From UBA3941 sp002385665 (lineage in GTDB: Bacteria; Bacillota; Clostridia; Caldicoprobacterales; UBA3941), in NCBI GenBank assembly GCA_050949255.1, contig JBMNFJ010000016.1, positions 310,001-374,000 of the forward strand: a stretch of 64,000 nucleotides of DNA, written 5' to 3'. The translations under genes and the position numbers were made by a program. Under the pieces are notes generated by a model. It was not told the origin of the DNA. It was given only the letters and a program-made list of their open reading frames with translations, and did not search any database. Position 1 is the stretch's first letter. Every line of letters begins with the position of its first letter. This document shows positions 30,884-39,411 of the stretch, in pieces.

Positions 30884-31090
30884 ATGGCGAAGGTTACTTT
30901 TAACGAGGAATTATGCAAGGGTTGCCAGTTGTGTACTACTGTGTGCCCTAAGAATATTGTTATCATGGATACAAAACGCATTAATTCCAAAGGCTATCAT
31001 CCTGCGACTGTAGTTGAAATGGATAAATGTATAGGATGTGCCTTTTGTGCCAGGATATGTCCTGATGTAGTTATAGAAGTAGAAAGATAG
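30884..31090 (+). CDS. 2-oxoacid:ferredoxin oxidoreductase, delta (2[4Fe-4S] ferredoxin) subunit
   Basis: A 68-residue bacterial-type ferredoxin with two [4Fe-4S] motifs: CKGCQLCTTVCP and CIGCAFCARICP. As the delta subunit it passes electrons from the oxidoreductase core to ferredoxin. GGGGG lies eight bases before the ATG at 30884; a GTG 24 bases earlier is less likely. It is the first gene of a four-gene operon in delta-alpha-beta-gamma order. Kor (2-oxoglutarate) and Vor (branched-chain 2-oxoacid) complexes share this order. Confidence 0.9.
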   Translation: MAKVTFNEELCKGCQLCTTVCPKNIVIMDTKRINSKGYHPATVVEMDKCIGCAFCARICPDVVIEVER

Positions 31091-31121
31091 ATATTAGTTA
31101 GGGAAATGGAGGGTTTAATGT

Positions 31122-32183
31122 ATGGCAAAGGTATTGATGAAGGGTAATGAAGCAATAGCGGAGGCCGCTATTCAGGCGGGCTGTCGTTATTTTTTTGGTT
31201 ACCCTATAACACCTCAGAATGAAATACCTGCTTATATGGCAAAGATGCTACCCAAAGTAGGGGGATGCTTTATACAGGCAGAGAGTGAAATCTCTGCAAT
31301 AAATATGGTATACGGGGCTGCCGGGGCAGGTGCCAGGGTGATGACTTCATCTTCCAGTCCGGGCATAAGCCTAAAACAGGAAGGAATATCATATATAGTT
31401 GGGGCAGAGCTACCCTGTTTAATTGTGAATATCGTAAGGGGTGGTCCGGGATTAGGTGGTATTCAACCTGCTCAATCGGACTACTTCCAAGCGGTTAAAG
31501 GCGGTGGACACGGTGATTACCATATGGTAGTTCTGGCTCCTGCCAGTATACAGGAGATGGTGGACCTGGTAATGGACGGCTTTGATATTGCCGATAGATA
31601 TCGCAATCCGGTTATGGTGCTGGGGGATGGAATGTTGGGACAGATGATGGAACCTGTGGAATTTAAGGAAAGGGATATTGTGCTACCCGAAAAGCCCTGG
31701 GCCACCACGGGAAATAAGGATGGTGAGCCAAGGAGGATCATTAATTCCTTATTCATAGATGCACAGGCTCTGGAAGATCATGTGCACAAATTATATAGAA
31801 AATATGATGAGATGAAAAAGAATGAGACAAGGGTGGAGTGCTATAACTGTGAGAATGCAGAAATTATTATCGTAGCTTACGGTACCACAGCCAGAATAGC
31901 GAAAAATGTAATTCAGATGGCAGCCAAAGAGGGGATTAATCTAGGATTAATCAGACCTATAACTTTGTGGCCATTTCCTGATGATACAATAGATCGATGG
32001 GCAGAAGCGGATCATACGAAGGCCTTCCTTACACTGGAGATGAGCATGGGTCAGATGGTAGAGGATGTAAGGCTCAGCGTTAATGGCAAGAAACCGGTCT
32101 ATTTCTACGGAAGAACCGGAGGAATGGTGCCAACACCCAGAGCTGTCCTGGAGGAGATCAAGAAGATAAGGGAGGTTATGTGA
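31122..32183 (+). CDS. 2-oxoacid:ferredoxin oxidoreductase, alpha subunit (KorA/VorB-like)
   Basis: A 353-residue subunit of a CoA-dependent 2-oxoacid oxidoreductase that turns a 2-oxoacid into acyl-CoA, CO2 and reduced ferredoxin. It has the pyrimidine-binding domain with GNEAIAEAAIQAGCRYFFGYPITPQ at the N terminus, the ESEISAINMVYGAAGAG segment, SSPGISLKQEGI, and a C-terminal domain II with GRTGG. GGAGGG lies eight bases upstream of the ATG. Its stop overlaps the start of the beta gene. Substrate choice (2-oxoglutarate, branched-chain or indolepyruvate-like) cannot be fixed by eye. Confidence 0.92.
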   Translation: MAKVLMKGNEAIAEAAIQAGCRYFFGYPITPQNEIPAYMAKMLPKVGGCFIQAESEISAINMVYGAAGAGARVMTSSSSPGISLKQEGISYIVGAELPCLIVNIVRGGPGLGGIQPAQSDYFQAVKGGGHGDYHMVVLAPASIQEMVDLVMDGFDIADRYRNPVMVLGDGMLGQMMEPVEFKERDIVLPEKPWATTGNKDGEPRRIINSLFIDAQALEDHVHKLYRKYDEMKKNETRVECYNCENAEIIIVAYGTTARIAKNVIQMAAKEGINLGLIRPITLWPFPDDTIDRWAEADHTKAFLTLEMSMGQMVEDVRLSVNGKKPVYFYGRTGGMVPTPRAVLEEIKKIREVM

Positions 32184-32923
32184 AGATGACAAAGGTATTT
32201 GAAAGACCTAAGGCATTGACGGACAAGCCTTTTCACTATTGTCCCGGCTGCACACACGGAATAATTCACTGTTTGGTAGCCGAAGTCATAGACGAGCTGG
32301 GAATACGGGAAAAAACTATTGGAGTTGCCCCGGTGGGCTGCGCGGTATTTGCTTATGAATACTTTAATTGTGATATGCATGAAGCGGCACACGGTCGGGC
32401 ACCGGCAGTAGCAACGGGCATTAAAAGAGTTCATCCTGATAATGTGGTGTTCACCTATCAGGGGGATGGGGATCTGGCATCCATTGGTATAGCGGAAATA
32501 GTCCACGCAGCTAATCGCGGGGAAAAGATAACAACTATATTTGTCAATAATGCCATATATGGTATGACCGGTGGTCAGATGGCTCCAACCAGTCTTCTTG
32601 GACAGGTGACTACAACATCGCCTTATGGGAGAAATCCCGATACGGAAGGACATCCAATCAGGGTTAGTGAGATGTTGGCTACAGTAGAGGGTGCTGCCTT
32701 TATAGAGCGGGTATCAGTACATGATATAAAGAATATAAACAGGGCTAAGAGGGCTATTAAAAAAGCCTTTCAGGTCCAATTGGAAGGTAAGGGCTTTGCC
32801 ATGGTCGAGGTCCTATCAACCTGTCCCACCAATTGGGGAATGACCCCAGTGGAATCCTTAAAATGGATAGAGGAGAATATGATTCCCTATTATCCACTTG
32901 GCATCAAAAAGGAGGTAGATTGA
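32180..32923 (+). CDS. 2-oxoacid:ferredoxin oxidoreductase, beta (TPP-binding) subunit
   Basis: A 247-residue thiamine diphosphate-binding subunit. The TPP/Mg motif is GDGDLASIGIAEIVHAANRGEK followed by FVNNAIYGMTGGQ. The N-terminal HYCPGCTHGI has the paired cysteines expected for cluster binding in this family. The GTG start at 32180 overlaps the alpha-gene stop in GTGA and has GGGAGG six bases upstream; an ATG two codons later is possible. Translational coupling to alpha is likely. Confidence 0.93.
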   Translation: MKMTKVFERPKALTDKPFHYCPGCTHGIIHCLVAEVIDELGIREKTIGVAPVGCAVFAYEYFNCDMHEAAHGRAPAVATGIKRVHPDNVVFTYQGDGDLASIGIAEIVHAANRGEKITTIFVNNAIYGMTGGQMAPTSLLGQVTTTSPYGRNPDTEGHPIRVSEMLATVEGAAFIERVSVHDIKNINRAKRAIKKAFQVQLEGKGFAMVEVLSTCPTNWGMTPVESLKWIEENMIPYYPLGIKKEVD

Positions 32924-32924
32924 T

Positions 32925-33479
32925 ATGGCTCAGGAAATAATAATTTCAGGGTTTGGCGGACAAGGTGTTATGTCCATGGGACAATTATTGACCTATGCCG
33001 GAATGCTGGATGGTAAGAATGTATCCTGGTTACCTTCCTACGGCCCTGAGATGCGTGGTGGGACCGCCAATTGCAGTGTAATCCTTGCTGATGACATGAT
33101 TGGCTCGCCCATAGTCACCGAAGCTACTGCACTTATAGCCATGAATCTGCCTTCTCTTGAAAAATTCGAACAGGCTCTCGTTCCAAGAGGCCTGCTTATA
33201 GTCAATAGTTCTTTGGTCAATAAAAAGGCCAAAAGGGATGATATAGATGCCTATTATGTGCCAGCCAATGAAATTGCAGATCAACTGGGAAATTTCCGGG
33301 TAGCCAATATGGTAATGCTAGGTGCATACTTGGAGAAAACCCAGGCGGTTTCCTTAGATTCTGTTATGAAATCTTTGAGGGAAGTTTTAGGTCCATCCAA
33401 AGAACACTTAATTCCAATAAACCAAAAGGCTCTAGAAAGAGGTGCCCAGCTGGTAACTTCTATACATCAGCGTGTTTAA
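32925..33479 (+). CDS. 2-oxoacid:ferredoxin oxidoreductase, gamma subunit
   Basis: A 184-residue subunit with the family signature GFGGQGVMSMGQLL at the N terminus and SYGPEMRGGTANCSVI, followed by APATAL-like and QLGNFRVANMVMLGAY segments. In related enzymes this domain helps bind CoA. AGGAGG precedes the ATG, one base after the beta-gene stop. It completes the operon; no terminator immediately follows. Confidence 0.92.
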   Translation: MAQEIIISGFGGQGVMSMGQLLTYAGMLDGKNVSWLPSYGPEMRGGTANCSVILADDMIGSPIVTEATALIAMNLPSLEKFEQALVPRGLLIVNSSLVNKKAKRDDIDAYYVPANEIADQLGNFRVANMVMLGAYLEKTQAVSLDSVMKSLREVLGPSKEHLIPINQKALERGAQLVTSIHQRV

Positions 33480-33572
33480 CGAATCTATAGTGCTGGTTGT
33501 TTTGATATGTAATAAACTACTATCGTTATAAAAGCTGTTAATTTAATGCAATGCGCAAATCAATCATATGCC

Positions 33573-33724
33573 GGTAATGGCTATTGATAGCTCCCTATCC
33601 GGCGTCTTGCCGGAAGGAAGCGGCTTTAAGCGTCCTGCTTAAAGCTACGGCTTTTCTGCATTTCATAAGCCAAGTTTTCTTAGCTAAATCAATGAAATCA
33701 TCCGCTAATCAATAGCTCATTACC
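33573..33724. other. Structured element bounded by inverted repeats
   Basis: Outer arms GGTAATG-G-CTATTGAT (33573-33588) and ATCAATAG-CT-CATTACC (33708-33724) pair over 15 bp with a small internal loop. Inside are two perfect hairpins: TCCGGC/GCCGGA (33598-33614) and GCTTTAAGC/GCTTAAAGC (33623-33645). No ORF lies in it. It could be a MITE-like insertion or a structured RNA. Confidence 0.6.
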
Positions 33725-33769
33725 TAAGATTATGAACTTGCACAGGAGGATAATTTTTGTGTTTTAAAG

Positions 33770-33810
33770 ATAGCCCTGGGATAAATATAGTTCTAAGGGC
33801 TATTTATTTT
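33770..33810 (+). terminator. Terminator upstream of the MurE-like gene
   Basis: ATAGCCCT (33770-33777) pairs with AGGGCTAT (33796-33803), followed by TTATTTT. It probably ends transcription from the oxidoreductase operon or from the structured element. Confidence 0.7.
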
Positions 33811-33827
33811 GCTGTTATTACCTTATC

Positions 33828-33856
33828 TTGTAAAGCATATAGGAAAGTAGTATACT
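33828..33856 (+). promoter_or_regulatory. Promoter for the MurE-like ligase gene
   Basis: TTGTAA (33828-33833), 17-base spacer, TATACT (33851-33856). A short CAGGCA/TGCCTG hairpin lies in the leader before 33900. Confidence 0.75.
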
Positions 33857-33962
33857 ATACTTGATTGATGGAGAATCAGGCAACTGCCTGGAATTATAGT
33901 TTTGACCTTCTTATGGGCTGTGTGGACTCAATGATGTTAAATAAATTGGAAGGATGAAGCGA

Positions 33963-35318
33963 ATGATACTTAGGGAATTGCTGGCCAGCACCCCTGTTTT
34001 TGAAATAGTTGGTCGTAGGAGAATTGACGTGAAAGGTATAGCCCTACATCCAAGGGATGTAAAAAAAGGATATCTGTATATTTATGTTGCGGAAAAACTA
34101 GAAATGTCCTACGAACAGGCCATAGAACAAGCCATTCAAAACGGTGCCATAGCCATTGTCATTGGAAGTGATAATGAAATACCGAAAAACAACATTACCT
34201 TTATTAGGACATATCACCACAAACGTTTTCTTTCCGCAGTATCCAGGAATTTTTACAATAATCCATCCCAGAATATGAGCTTGGTCGGTATTACTGGTTC
34301 ACATGGAAAGACTACAGTCGGTTGGATGATAAAATCCATCTTAAACGTAGCAGGTATTCCAGGGGTTATGCTAGGTATTGATTATTGTCAAGTAGGCGAC
34401 CACTCGTGGAATGAATATTCTGGAGGTATGAACCCTCTTAATATGAACGAGTTCTTACACAGGGCCGTGAAAGAGGGGGTCCACTGGGGTATAATTGAAT
34501 GTACCTATACCGGTATCGCGGAAGACAGATTCAGCCATATATGGTTTGATGGTATTATTTATACCGACTTATACACTTATTTTCAAAACCAAAAGGCTGA
34601 TTATCACTATTTTGAGATGAGAAAAACTCTGATCGATCACCTAAAGACCACTCAAAGTCCTGTTGTCGTCAATGTAGACGATTTCTACGCGTTTCATTTG
34701 ATACGTGACAGTAGTGTAGGTTACGGTTTGTTCAATGAAGCAGATATTACCGCCCGGGACCTGGAACTTTTCCCCGAATCAAGTAGTTTTTTATTGATAA
34801 CCCCGAAGGGAAAAAGGAAGGTTAAGCTAAGCATTCCAGGTATACATAATGTCTATAACGCCTTAGCTGCTGCCGGCTGGGGACTGGCCGAAGGTTTGGA
34901 TCTGGATGATGTTGTTAAGGGAATAGAGGCTTTTAAGGATATGCCCGGACTAGTAGAACAGTTAGGATTTGTAAACAGCATACTGGTAAAGGATATCTTA
35001 GATTCTGATCTGGATGAGATCGAGAAAGTGTTTGAAAGCCTGGAAGATCGGGATGGTATAGTTACTGTCCTGTGTATGGATGAATCCAAGGATATTGATA
35101 AATATAAAAGGTTGGGTGATATCATAGGTCAGCACGGTGGCCATTGTATTATAATCCATGATTATTTTTCAAACAGTAATATGAACGAGATGGAAGCTGC
35201 AGTGGAGAAAAAAATGGGTAATGTAAAAGTTCATCACCAAACCGATTATTATAAAGCTATTCAAAAGGCGACTACGTTTTTACCCCGAGGCGGTCATATC
35301 CTATTGGTAAGGGGGTAA
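33963..35318 (+). CDS. MurE-like Mur ligase family protein
   Basis: A 451-residue ATP-dependent ligase with the three-domain Mur layout: a MurE-type N-terminal substrate domain (about 1-100), a central ATPase domain with GITGSHGKTTVGWM near residue 113, and a C-terminal domain around LSIPGIHNVYNALAAAGWG onward. Mur ligases join an amino acid to a nucleotide-linked or free carboxyl group. It is not in a peptidoglycan operon; it is followed by three peptidase genes. The cognate substrate is unknown and it may not be true MurE. The ATG at 33963 has GGAAGG at a good distance, while the ATG at 33954 is directly abutted by it. Confidence 0.82.
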   Translation: MILRELLASTPVFEIVGRRRIDVKGIALHPRDVKKGYLYIYVAEKLEMSYEQAIEQAIQNGAIAIVIGSDNEIPKNNITFIRTYHHKRFLSAVSRNFYNNPSQNMSLVGITGSHGKTTVGWMIKSILNVAGIPGVMLGIDYCQVGDHSWNEYSGGMNPLNMNEFLHRAVKEGVHWGIIECTYTGIAEDRFSHIWFDGIIYTDLYTYFQNQKADYHYFEMRKTLIDHLKTTQSPVVVNVDDFYAFHLIRDSSVGYGLFNEADITARDLELFPESSSFLLITPKGKRKVKLSIPGIHNVYNALAAAGWGLAEGLDLDDVVKGIEAFKDMPGLVEQLGFVNSILVKDILDSDLDEIEKVFESLEDRDGIVTVLCMDESKDIDKYKRLGDIIGQHGGHCIIIHDYFSNSNMNEMEAAVEKKMGNVKVHHQTDYYKAIQKATTFLPRGGHILLVRG

Positions 35319-35379
35319 AATAGTTTCTAATGGTCGCAAAAAGTGAGGCCACCCTACATGATATTGGAGGAGTGATTAA

Positions 35380-36432
35380 ATGGATGCCAAAGCGTTTTTA
35401 AAAGAGTTGATTGATATCCCGGGTGTTTCGGGGTATGAGGATGAGATCTCCAGGGTAATAATGGATGCGTTTAAACCCTATTGTCATGAAGTACGCCGTG
35501 ACGCCTTTTTTAACGTGTACGGCAAAAAAATCGGCAATGTAGGACAGAAGGGACCCAGGATAATGCTGGCTGCTCACCTGGATGAGATCGGTCTGATGGT
35601 AAAGGACATCGATGACAAAGGATTTATTAGTTTCACTAATATAGGTGGTGTAGATCAAAGGATTCTTCTATCCCAGGAAGTGATTATCCATGGCAAGGAA
35701 AGGTTGTACGGTGTTATAGGTGCAAAGCCTCCTCATCTACAGGAAAAGGGGGAGACTGAAAAAGCCGTCCCAATGGATGAGATGATGATTGATGTCGGGC
35801 TTCATCCGGATGATATTAAAAAGAAAGTCACAATTGGAGATTTAATTACTTTCAAGAGTCCACTGATAAGCCTAGGCGGTAATATGGTATGTGGCAAATC
35901 CATAGACGATAGGGCAGGCGTGGTTATGATGCTTGAAACTATGAAGGAATTGGATAAGCTAGTCTTTTCAGGGGAAGTTTATTTCGTGGCGACCTCTCAG
36001 GAGGAGGTAGGTACCAGGGGCGCCATCATCAGTACCTATAGCGTTGATCCGGATATAGGTATCGCTATAGATGTCACTCATGGTGACACCCCAGACGCAC
36101 CAAAAGATGAAACCCATGCCATGGACAAGGGTCCGGTCATCGCTGTAGGACCAAACATGCATCCAAAATTAACAGAAAGACTAATGAATGTAGCGGATGA
36201 TAATGAAATAGGATACTTGATAGAGGTCGAACCCGGTCTAACGGGTACGGATGCCAGGTCGATTCAGGTCTCACGTGAAGGTGTTCCTACGGTATTGATC
36301 GAGCTCCCATTAAGATACATGCATACCACTGTTGAAACCTTGAATATGGAGAATATTAGGAAGGCATCCAGACTGACTGCTCTATTTATAGCGTCTATGA
36401 AGGAGGGATGGGAAGAATGTCTGACTTATTGA
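35380..36432 (+). CDS. M42 family aminopeptidase, first of three
   Basis: A 350-residue zinc or cobalt aminopeptidase of the M42 (glutamyl aminopeptidase/TET/FrvX/YsdC) family, acting in the cytoplasm on short peptides, usually as a dodecamer. Metal and catalytic motifs are AAHLDEIG (His66, Asp68), SIDDRAG, TSQEEVGTRGA with the catalytic and metal-binding glutamates, AIDVTHGD and RYMHTTVE. GGAGGAG precedes the ATG. It begins a tandem set of three related genes that overlap by 4-16 bases and are therefore co-translated. Confidence 0.93.
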   Translation: MDAKAFLKELIDIPGVSGYEDEISRVIMDAFKPYCHEVRRDAFFNVYGKKIGNVGQKGPRIMLAAHLDEIGLMVKDIDDKGFISFTNIGGVDQRILLSQEVIIHGKERLYGVIGAKPPHLQEKGETEKAVPMDEMMIDVGLHPDDIKKKVTIGDLITFKSPLISLGGNMVCGKSIDDRAGVVMMLETMKELDKLVFSGEVYFVATSQEEVGTRGAIISTYSVDPDIGIAIDVTHGDTPDAPKDETHAMDKGPVIAVGPNMHPKLTERLMNVADDNEIGYLIEVEPGLTGTDARSIQVSREGVPTVLIELPLRYMHTTVETLNMENIRKASRLTALFIASMKEGWEECLTY

Positions 36433-37436
36433 GACGATTAACCAGTGCCAGAGGGGTTTCAGGCGATGAAGGGGATATCAGAAAAGTCATAATTGATGAG
36501 ATTACACCTTTGGTTGACGAAGTACATATAGACAGGATGGGTAATGTAATAGGTTACAAGAAAGGTACCAATCCCAAACGCAAAGTAATGCTCTGTGCTC
36601 ATATGGATGAGGTAGGATTCATTATTACCAGGATTGAAGACAATGGAATGTTAAAGTTTGCAACTGTTGGCTCTATAGATTCAAGAATTCTTCCCTCCAA
36701 AAGGGTAAAAATTGGAGACAAGGGAGTTCCCGGAGTAATGGGGATAAAAGCCATACATCTTCAAGAACCTTCGGAGCGTAAAAATGCCGTTAAGGCTAAA
36801 CATATGTATATCGATATAGGGGCCAGGAGTAAAGAAGAGGCAGAAAAGCTGGTAAGTCTGGGAGATTATGCTGTTTTTGACAGTGACTTGGTCTATTTTG
36901 GGGATGGTAGAGTAAAGAGCAAGGCACTTGATGATAGAGTTGGATGCTTTACCCTCATAGAATCCCTAAAAGGCAATTATCCCTTTGATTTATATGCCTG
37001 TTTTACAGTCCAGGAGGAAGTAGGACTCAGAGGAGCAAAGGTAGCTGCATACCATATACAACCGGATATCGGTTTGGTTGTGGAAGGAACTACATGTTCA
37101 GATGTCCCGAAAGTTGAGCCTCACAGGCATACTACCAGAATGGGTGATGGGCCTGCCATATCCATTGCTGATCTAGCCTCTTACAGCAATAAAAGGATGG
37201 TCTCCTTTTTGATTGAGTGCGCCAAGAATGCTGGCATACCCTATCAGATTAAGGAAGGTATAACCGGTGGCAATGATGCAGGCGAAATCCAAAGATCCCG
37301 AGCTGGTGCAATGACCGCTGTCATATCGGTACCTTGCCGCTATATTCATTCACCTTCATCGGTAATGGATTTAAAGGATCTGGATAACACTGTTAGGTTG
37401 GTTAAAGAATTCTTAGAAGGATGTGAGAGTTTATGA
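36417..37436 (+). CDS. M42 family aminopeptidase, second of three
   Basis: A 339-residue paralogue of the preceding gene. Motifs are CAHMDEVGF, ALDDRVG, VQEEVGLRGA, VVEGTTCSDV and CRYIHSPSSV. A metal-ligand Asp (in AIDVT of its neighbour) is replaced by Glu in VVEGT, which some M42 enzymes have. ATG 36417 is chosen because AGGAGGG is 10 bases upstream; the ATG at 36408 is too close to it. It overlaps the first gene by 16 bases, with different chemistry probably reflecting different peptide preference. Confidence 0.92.
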   Translation: MSDLLRRLTSARGVSGDEGDIRKVIIDEITPLVDEVHIDRMGNVIGYKKGTNPKRKVMLCAHMDEVGFIITRIEDNGMLKFATVGSIDSRILPSKRVKIGDKGVPGVMGIKAIHLQEPSERKNAVKAKHMYIDIGARSKEEAEKLVSLGDYAVFDSDLVYFGDGRVKSKALDDRVGCFTLIESLKGNYPFDLYACFTVQEEVGLRGAKVAAYHIQPDIGLVVEGTTCSDVPKVEPHRHTTRMGDGPAISIADLASYSNKRMVSFLIECAKNAGIPYQIKEGITGGNDAGEIQRSRAGAMTAVISVPCRYIHSPSSVMDLKDLDNTVRLVKEFLEGCESL

Positions 37437-38431
37437 TAGACTTGATCCAAAAACTATCAGGAATTTATGGTCCCTCAGGTAATGAGGAATTGGTAAGTGA
37501 GGCCATTCGCGAAGAGATAGAATCCTATGTAGATGAAATCGATGTAGATGTCATGGGTAACCTCATAGCGGTAAAGAAGGGTACTGGAGACGGTAAAAGA
37601 ATTATGCTGGCAGCACATATGGATCAAATCGGGCTGATGGTTACTCATATCGATGATAAAGGTTTCTTAAGGTTTGCGAATCTTGGGGGTATATCCGTAG
37701 CCAATTCTATCTGCCGTAGAGTAGTGTTTAAAAATGGGACAGTTGGGGTAATAGGCTATGAAACCGAACTGAACAGCTGGAAGGATATCACCCTTTCCAA
37801 GATGTACATAGATATAGGAGCCTCTGACCGGGAAGAAGCCGAGCGTTTAGTCCAGATAGGCGATGTAGCAGTATATCATTCCTTGTTTAGTGCTAGTAAC
37901 GGAAAATATATTGGGGGGGCTATGGACGATAGGGCTGGATGTGCTCTTTTAGTTAAGACCATAAAGAGTATCGGAGATTCCCCCAATGATCTGTATTTTG
38001 TATTTACTGTACAAGAGGAGTTGGGTCTGAGGGGGGCGAAAACGTCGGCTTACGCCTTGGAACCTGATCTAGCTATTGCAGTTGACGTCACCGCTACAGG
38101 CGATACCCCCAAGTGTAAACCCATGGCGGTATCATTGGGTGATGGCCCTGCTATTAAAATTAAGGATGCATCGGTACTTGCGCATCCCAAAGTTAAGGAA
38201 TTAATGATAACTACAGCCCAGAAACATGGCATTCCATATCAGCTGGAGATACTAGAATATGGGGGAACGGATTCTGGTGCTATTCACCTTTCTCGTAGTG
38301 GGGTTCCCTCTGGTGTACTCTCCATTCCCTGTAGGTATGTCCACAGTGACAGTGAAACTATAGATGCTGGGGATATGGATAATGGAGTTAAGCTACTTAT
38401 CAAGATTCTGGAAGAGAATATCAGTATATAA
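37433..38431 (+). CDS. M42 family aminopeptidase, third of three
   Basis: A 332-residue paralogue with AAHMDQIGL (Gln where the others have Glu after the metal Asp), AMDDRAG, VQEELGLRGA, AVDVTATGD and CRYVHSDSET. The metal residues appear intact. It overlaps the second gene by 4 bases (ATGA) and is followed by a strong terminator, so the operon is probably ligase plus three peptidases or the three peptidases alone. Confidence 0.92.
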   Translation: MIDLIQKLSGIYGPSGNEELVSEAIREEIESYVDEIDVDVMGNLIAVKKGTGDGKRIMLAAHMDQIGLMVTHIDDKGFLRFANLGGISVANSICRRVVFKNGTVGVIGYETELNSWKDITLSKMYIDIGASDREEAERLVQIGDVAVYHSLFSASNGKYIGGAMDDRAGCALLVKTIKSIGDSPNDLYFVFTVQEELGLRGAKTSAYALEPDLAIAVDVTATGDTPKCKPMAVSLGDGPAIKIKDASVLAHPKVKELMITTAQKHGIPYQLEILEYGGTDSGAIHLSRSGVPSGVLSIPCRYVHSDSETIDAGDMDNGVKLLIKILEENISI

Positions 38432-38467
38432 GGGTTGATCAAGCTAAGGCTGATGGATATATCATTT

Positions 38468-38503
38468 GGGGTTTGCGAAGTAAATTGCAAACCCCTATTT
38501 ATA
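38468..38503 (+). terminator. Terminator after the M42 peptidase genes
   Basis: A perfect 9-bp stem GGGGTTTGC (38468-38476) and GCAAACCCC (38487-38495), 10-base loop, then TATTTATA. Confidence 0.85.
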
Positions 38504-38518
38504 TTATATCAATAACAG

Positions 38519-38548
38519 TTGGTAAACCCCATAGATGTATGATATATT
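38519..38548 (+). promoter_or_regulatory. Promoter for the NfeD gene
   Basis: TTGGTA (38519-38524), 18-base spacer, TATATT (38543-38548). Confidence 0.55.
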
Positions 38549-38586
38549 ATTATTGGACCTTTATCTAATTGGGGGAGGGTGATAGA

Positions 38587-39093
38587 ATGCCATCAATTGA
38601 TGTTTGGTTTATGATCGCCTTGTTCATATTCGGCGGTATATTGATGATTCTGGAACTAATCATGCCAGGCTTTGGCGTTGCGGGTATAGCAGGTATCGTG
38701 TCCCTAATTGCAGGGATTGTAGTAGGGTCTTCTGTTTTAACATCAGGTCAATTGGCGGTAGTAATTTTCTTGGTATTCGTATTTATTGTAATAATGGTGG
38801 TGTTGTTATACAGATCAGCCATTAGAAACGGAAGATTGTCAAGGCTATTATTTCTCCGTACTAGAGCTTCAAAGGATGAGGGTTATACCAGCAGTAAAAG
38901 CTATGAAGATATGGTAGGTAGGGTGGGTGTATCCACAACTAATCTTCGACCCTCAGGGACAGGGGATTTTGATGGTATAAAAATGGATATTATAGCGGAT
39001 GGGCAGTATATTCCAAAAGGCACCAAAATAAAGATAGTAAAGGTAGAAGGTTTTAGAATATTAGTGGAACAGGTTCATGACGATATCGCATAA
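38587..39093 (+). CDS. NfeD-like membrane protein
   Basis: A 168-residue protein with three to four N-terminal membrane segments (about 8-80) and a C-terminal OB-fold domain starting near MVGRVGVSTTNLRPSG. The opening WFMIALFIFGGILMILEL and the GFGVAGIAGIV segment are typical of short NfeD proteins, which often work with stomatin-like proteins in membrane quality control. No stomatin gene is next to it. The ATG at 38587 has a GGGGGAGGG site upstream; the frame also opens at TTG 38569, which lies on that site. Confidence 0.88.
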   Translation: MPSIDVWFMIALFIFGGILMILELIMPGFGVAGIAGIVSLIAGIVVGSSVLTSGQLAVVIFLVFVFIVIMVVLLYRSAIRNGRLSRLLFLRTRASKDEGYTSSKSYEDMVGRVGVSTTNLRPSGTGDFDGIKMDIIADGQYIPKGTKIKIVKVEGFRILVEQVHDDIA

Positions 39094-39114
39094 GAGCATT
39101 AACCGTATCTTGAA

Positions 39115-39143
39115 GTGAGTCTTAATTTGACTCATCTTTTTTT
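39115..39143 (+). terminator. Terminator after NfeD gene
   Basis: GTGAGTC (39115-39121) pairs with GACTCAT (39129-39135), then CTTTTTTT. Short stem but excellent U-run. Confidence 0.8.
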
Positions 39144-39276
39144 GCAGTGGTTTGTTATTCTATAGCGCCGCTAATCTCCCAAAAAATAAAGGCTGCAGAA
39201 AACCCACAAATTTCAGTTTCTGAGATTAAAAATTTGAAAATACGTTTTCATAATATAGAATTCCTGAATTATGTTA

Positions 39277-39304
39277 TTGCTTTTAAAGCTAAATCTAGTA
39301 TAAT
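39277..39304 (+). promoter_or_regulatory. Promoter for Na/Pi cotransporter gene
   Basis: TTGCTT (39277-39282), 16-base spacer, TATAAT (39299-39304), giving a leader of about 100 bases. Confidence 0.65.
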
Positions 39305-39411
39305 ACTGTAGGATATATTGGTATAAATAGCACTTAACATGGCCCTAATAACTTAAATAAGCTAGTATTGGGTCTTTGTTCAAATATTTGTTTTGTTAAT
39401 AAGGAGGTATT

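Noticed and set aside
33741..33765. Leader-peptide frame after AGGAGGA at 33745
   Set aside because: The GTG there reaches a stop after two codons; the site is probably chance.
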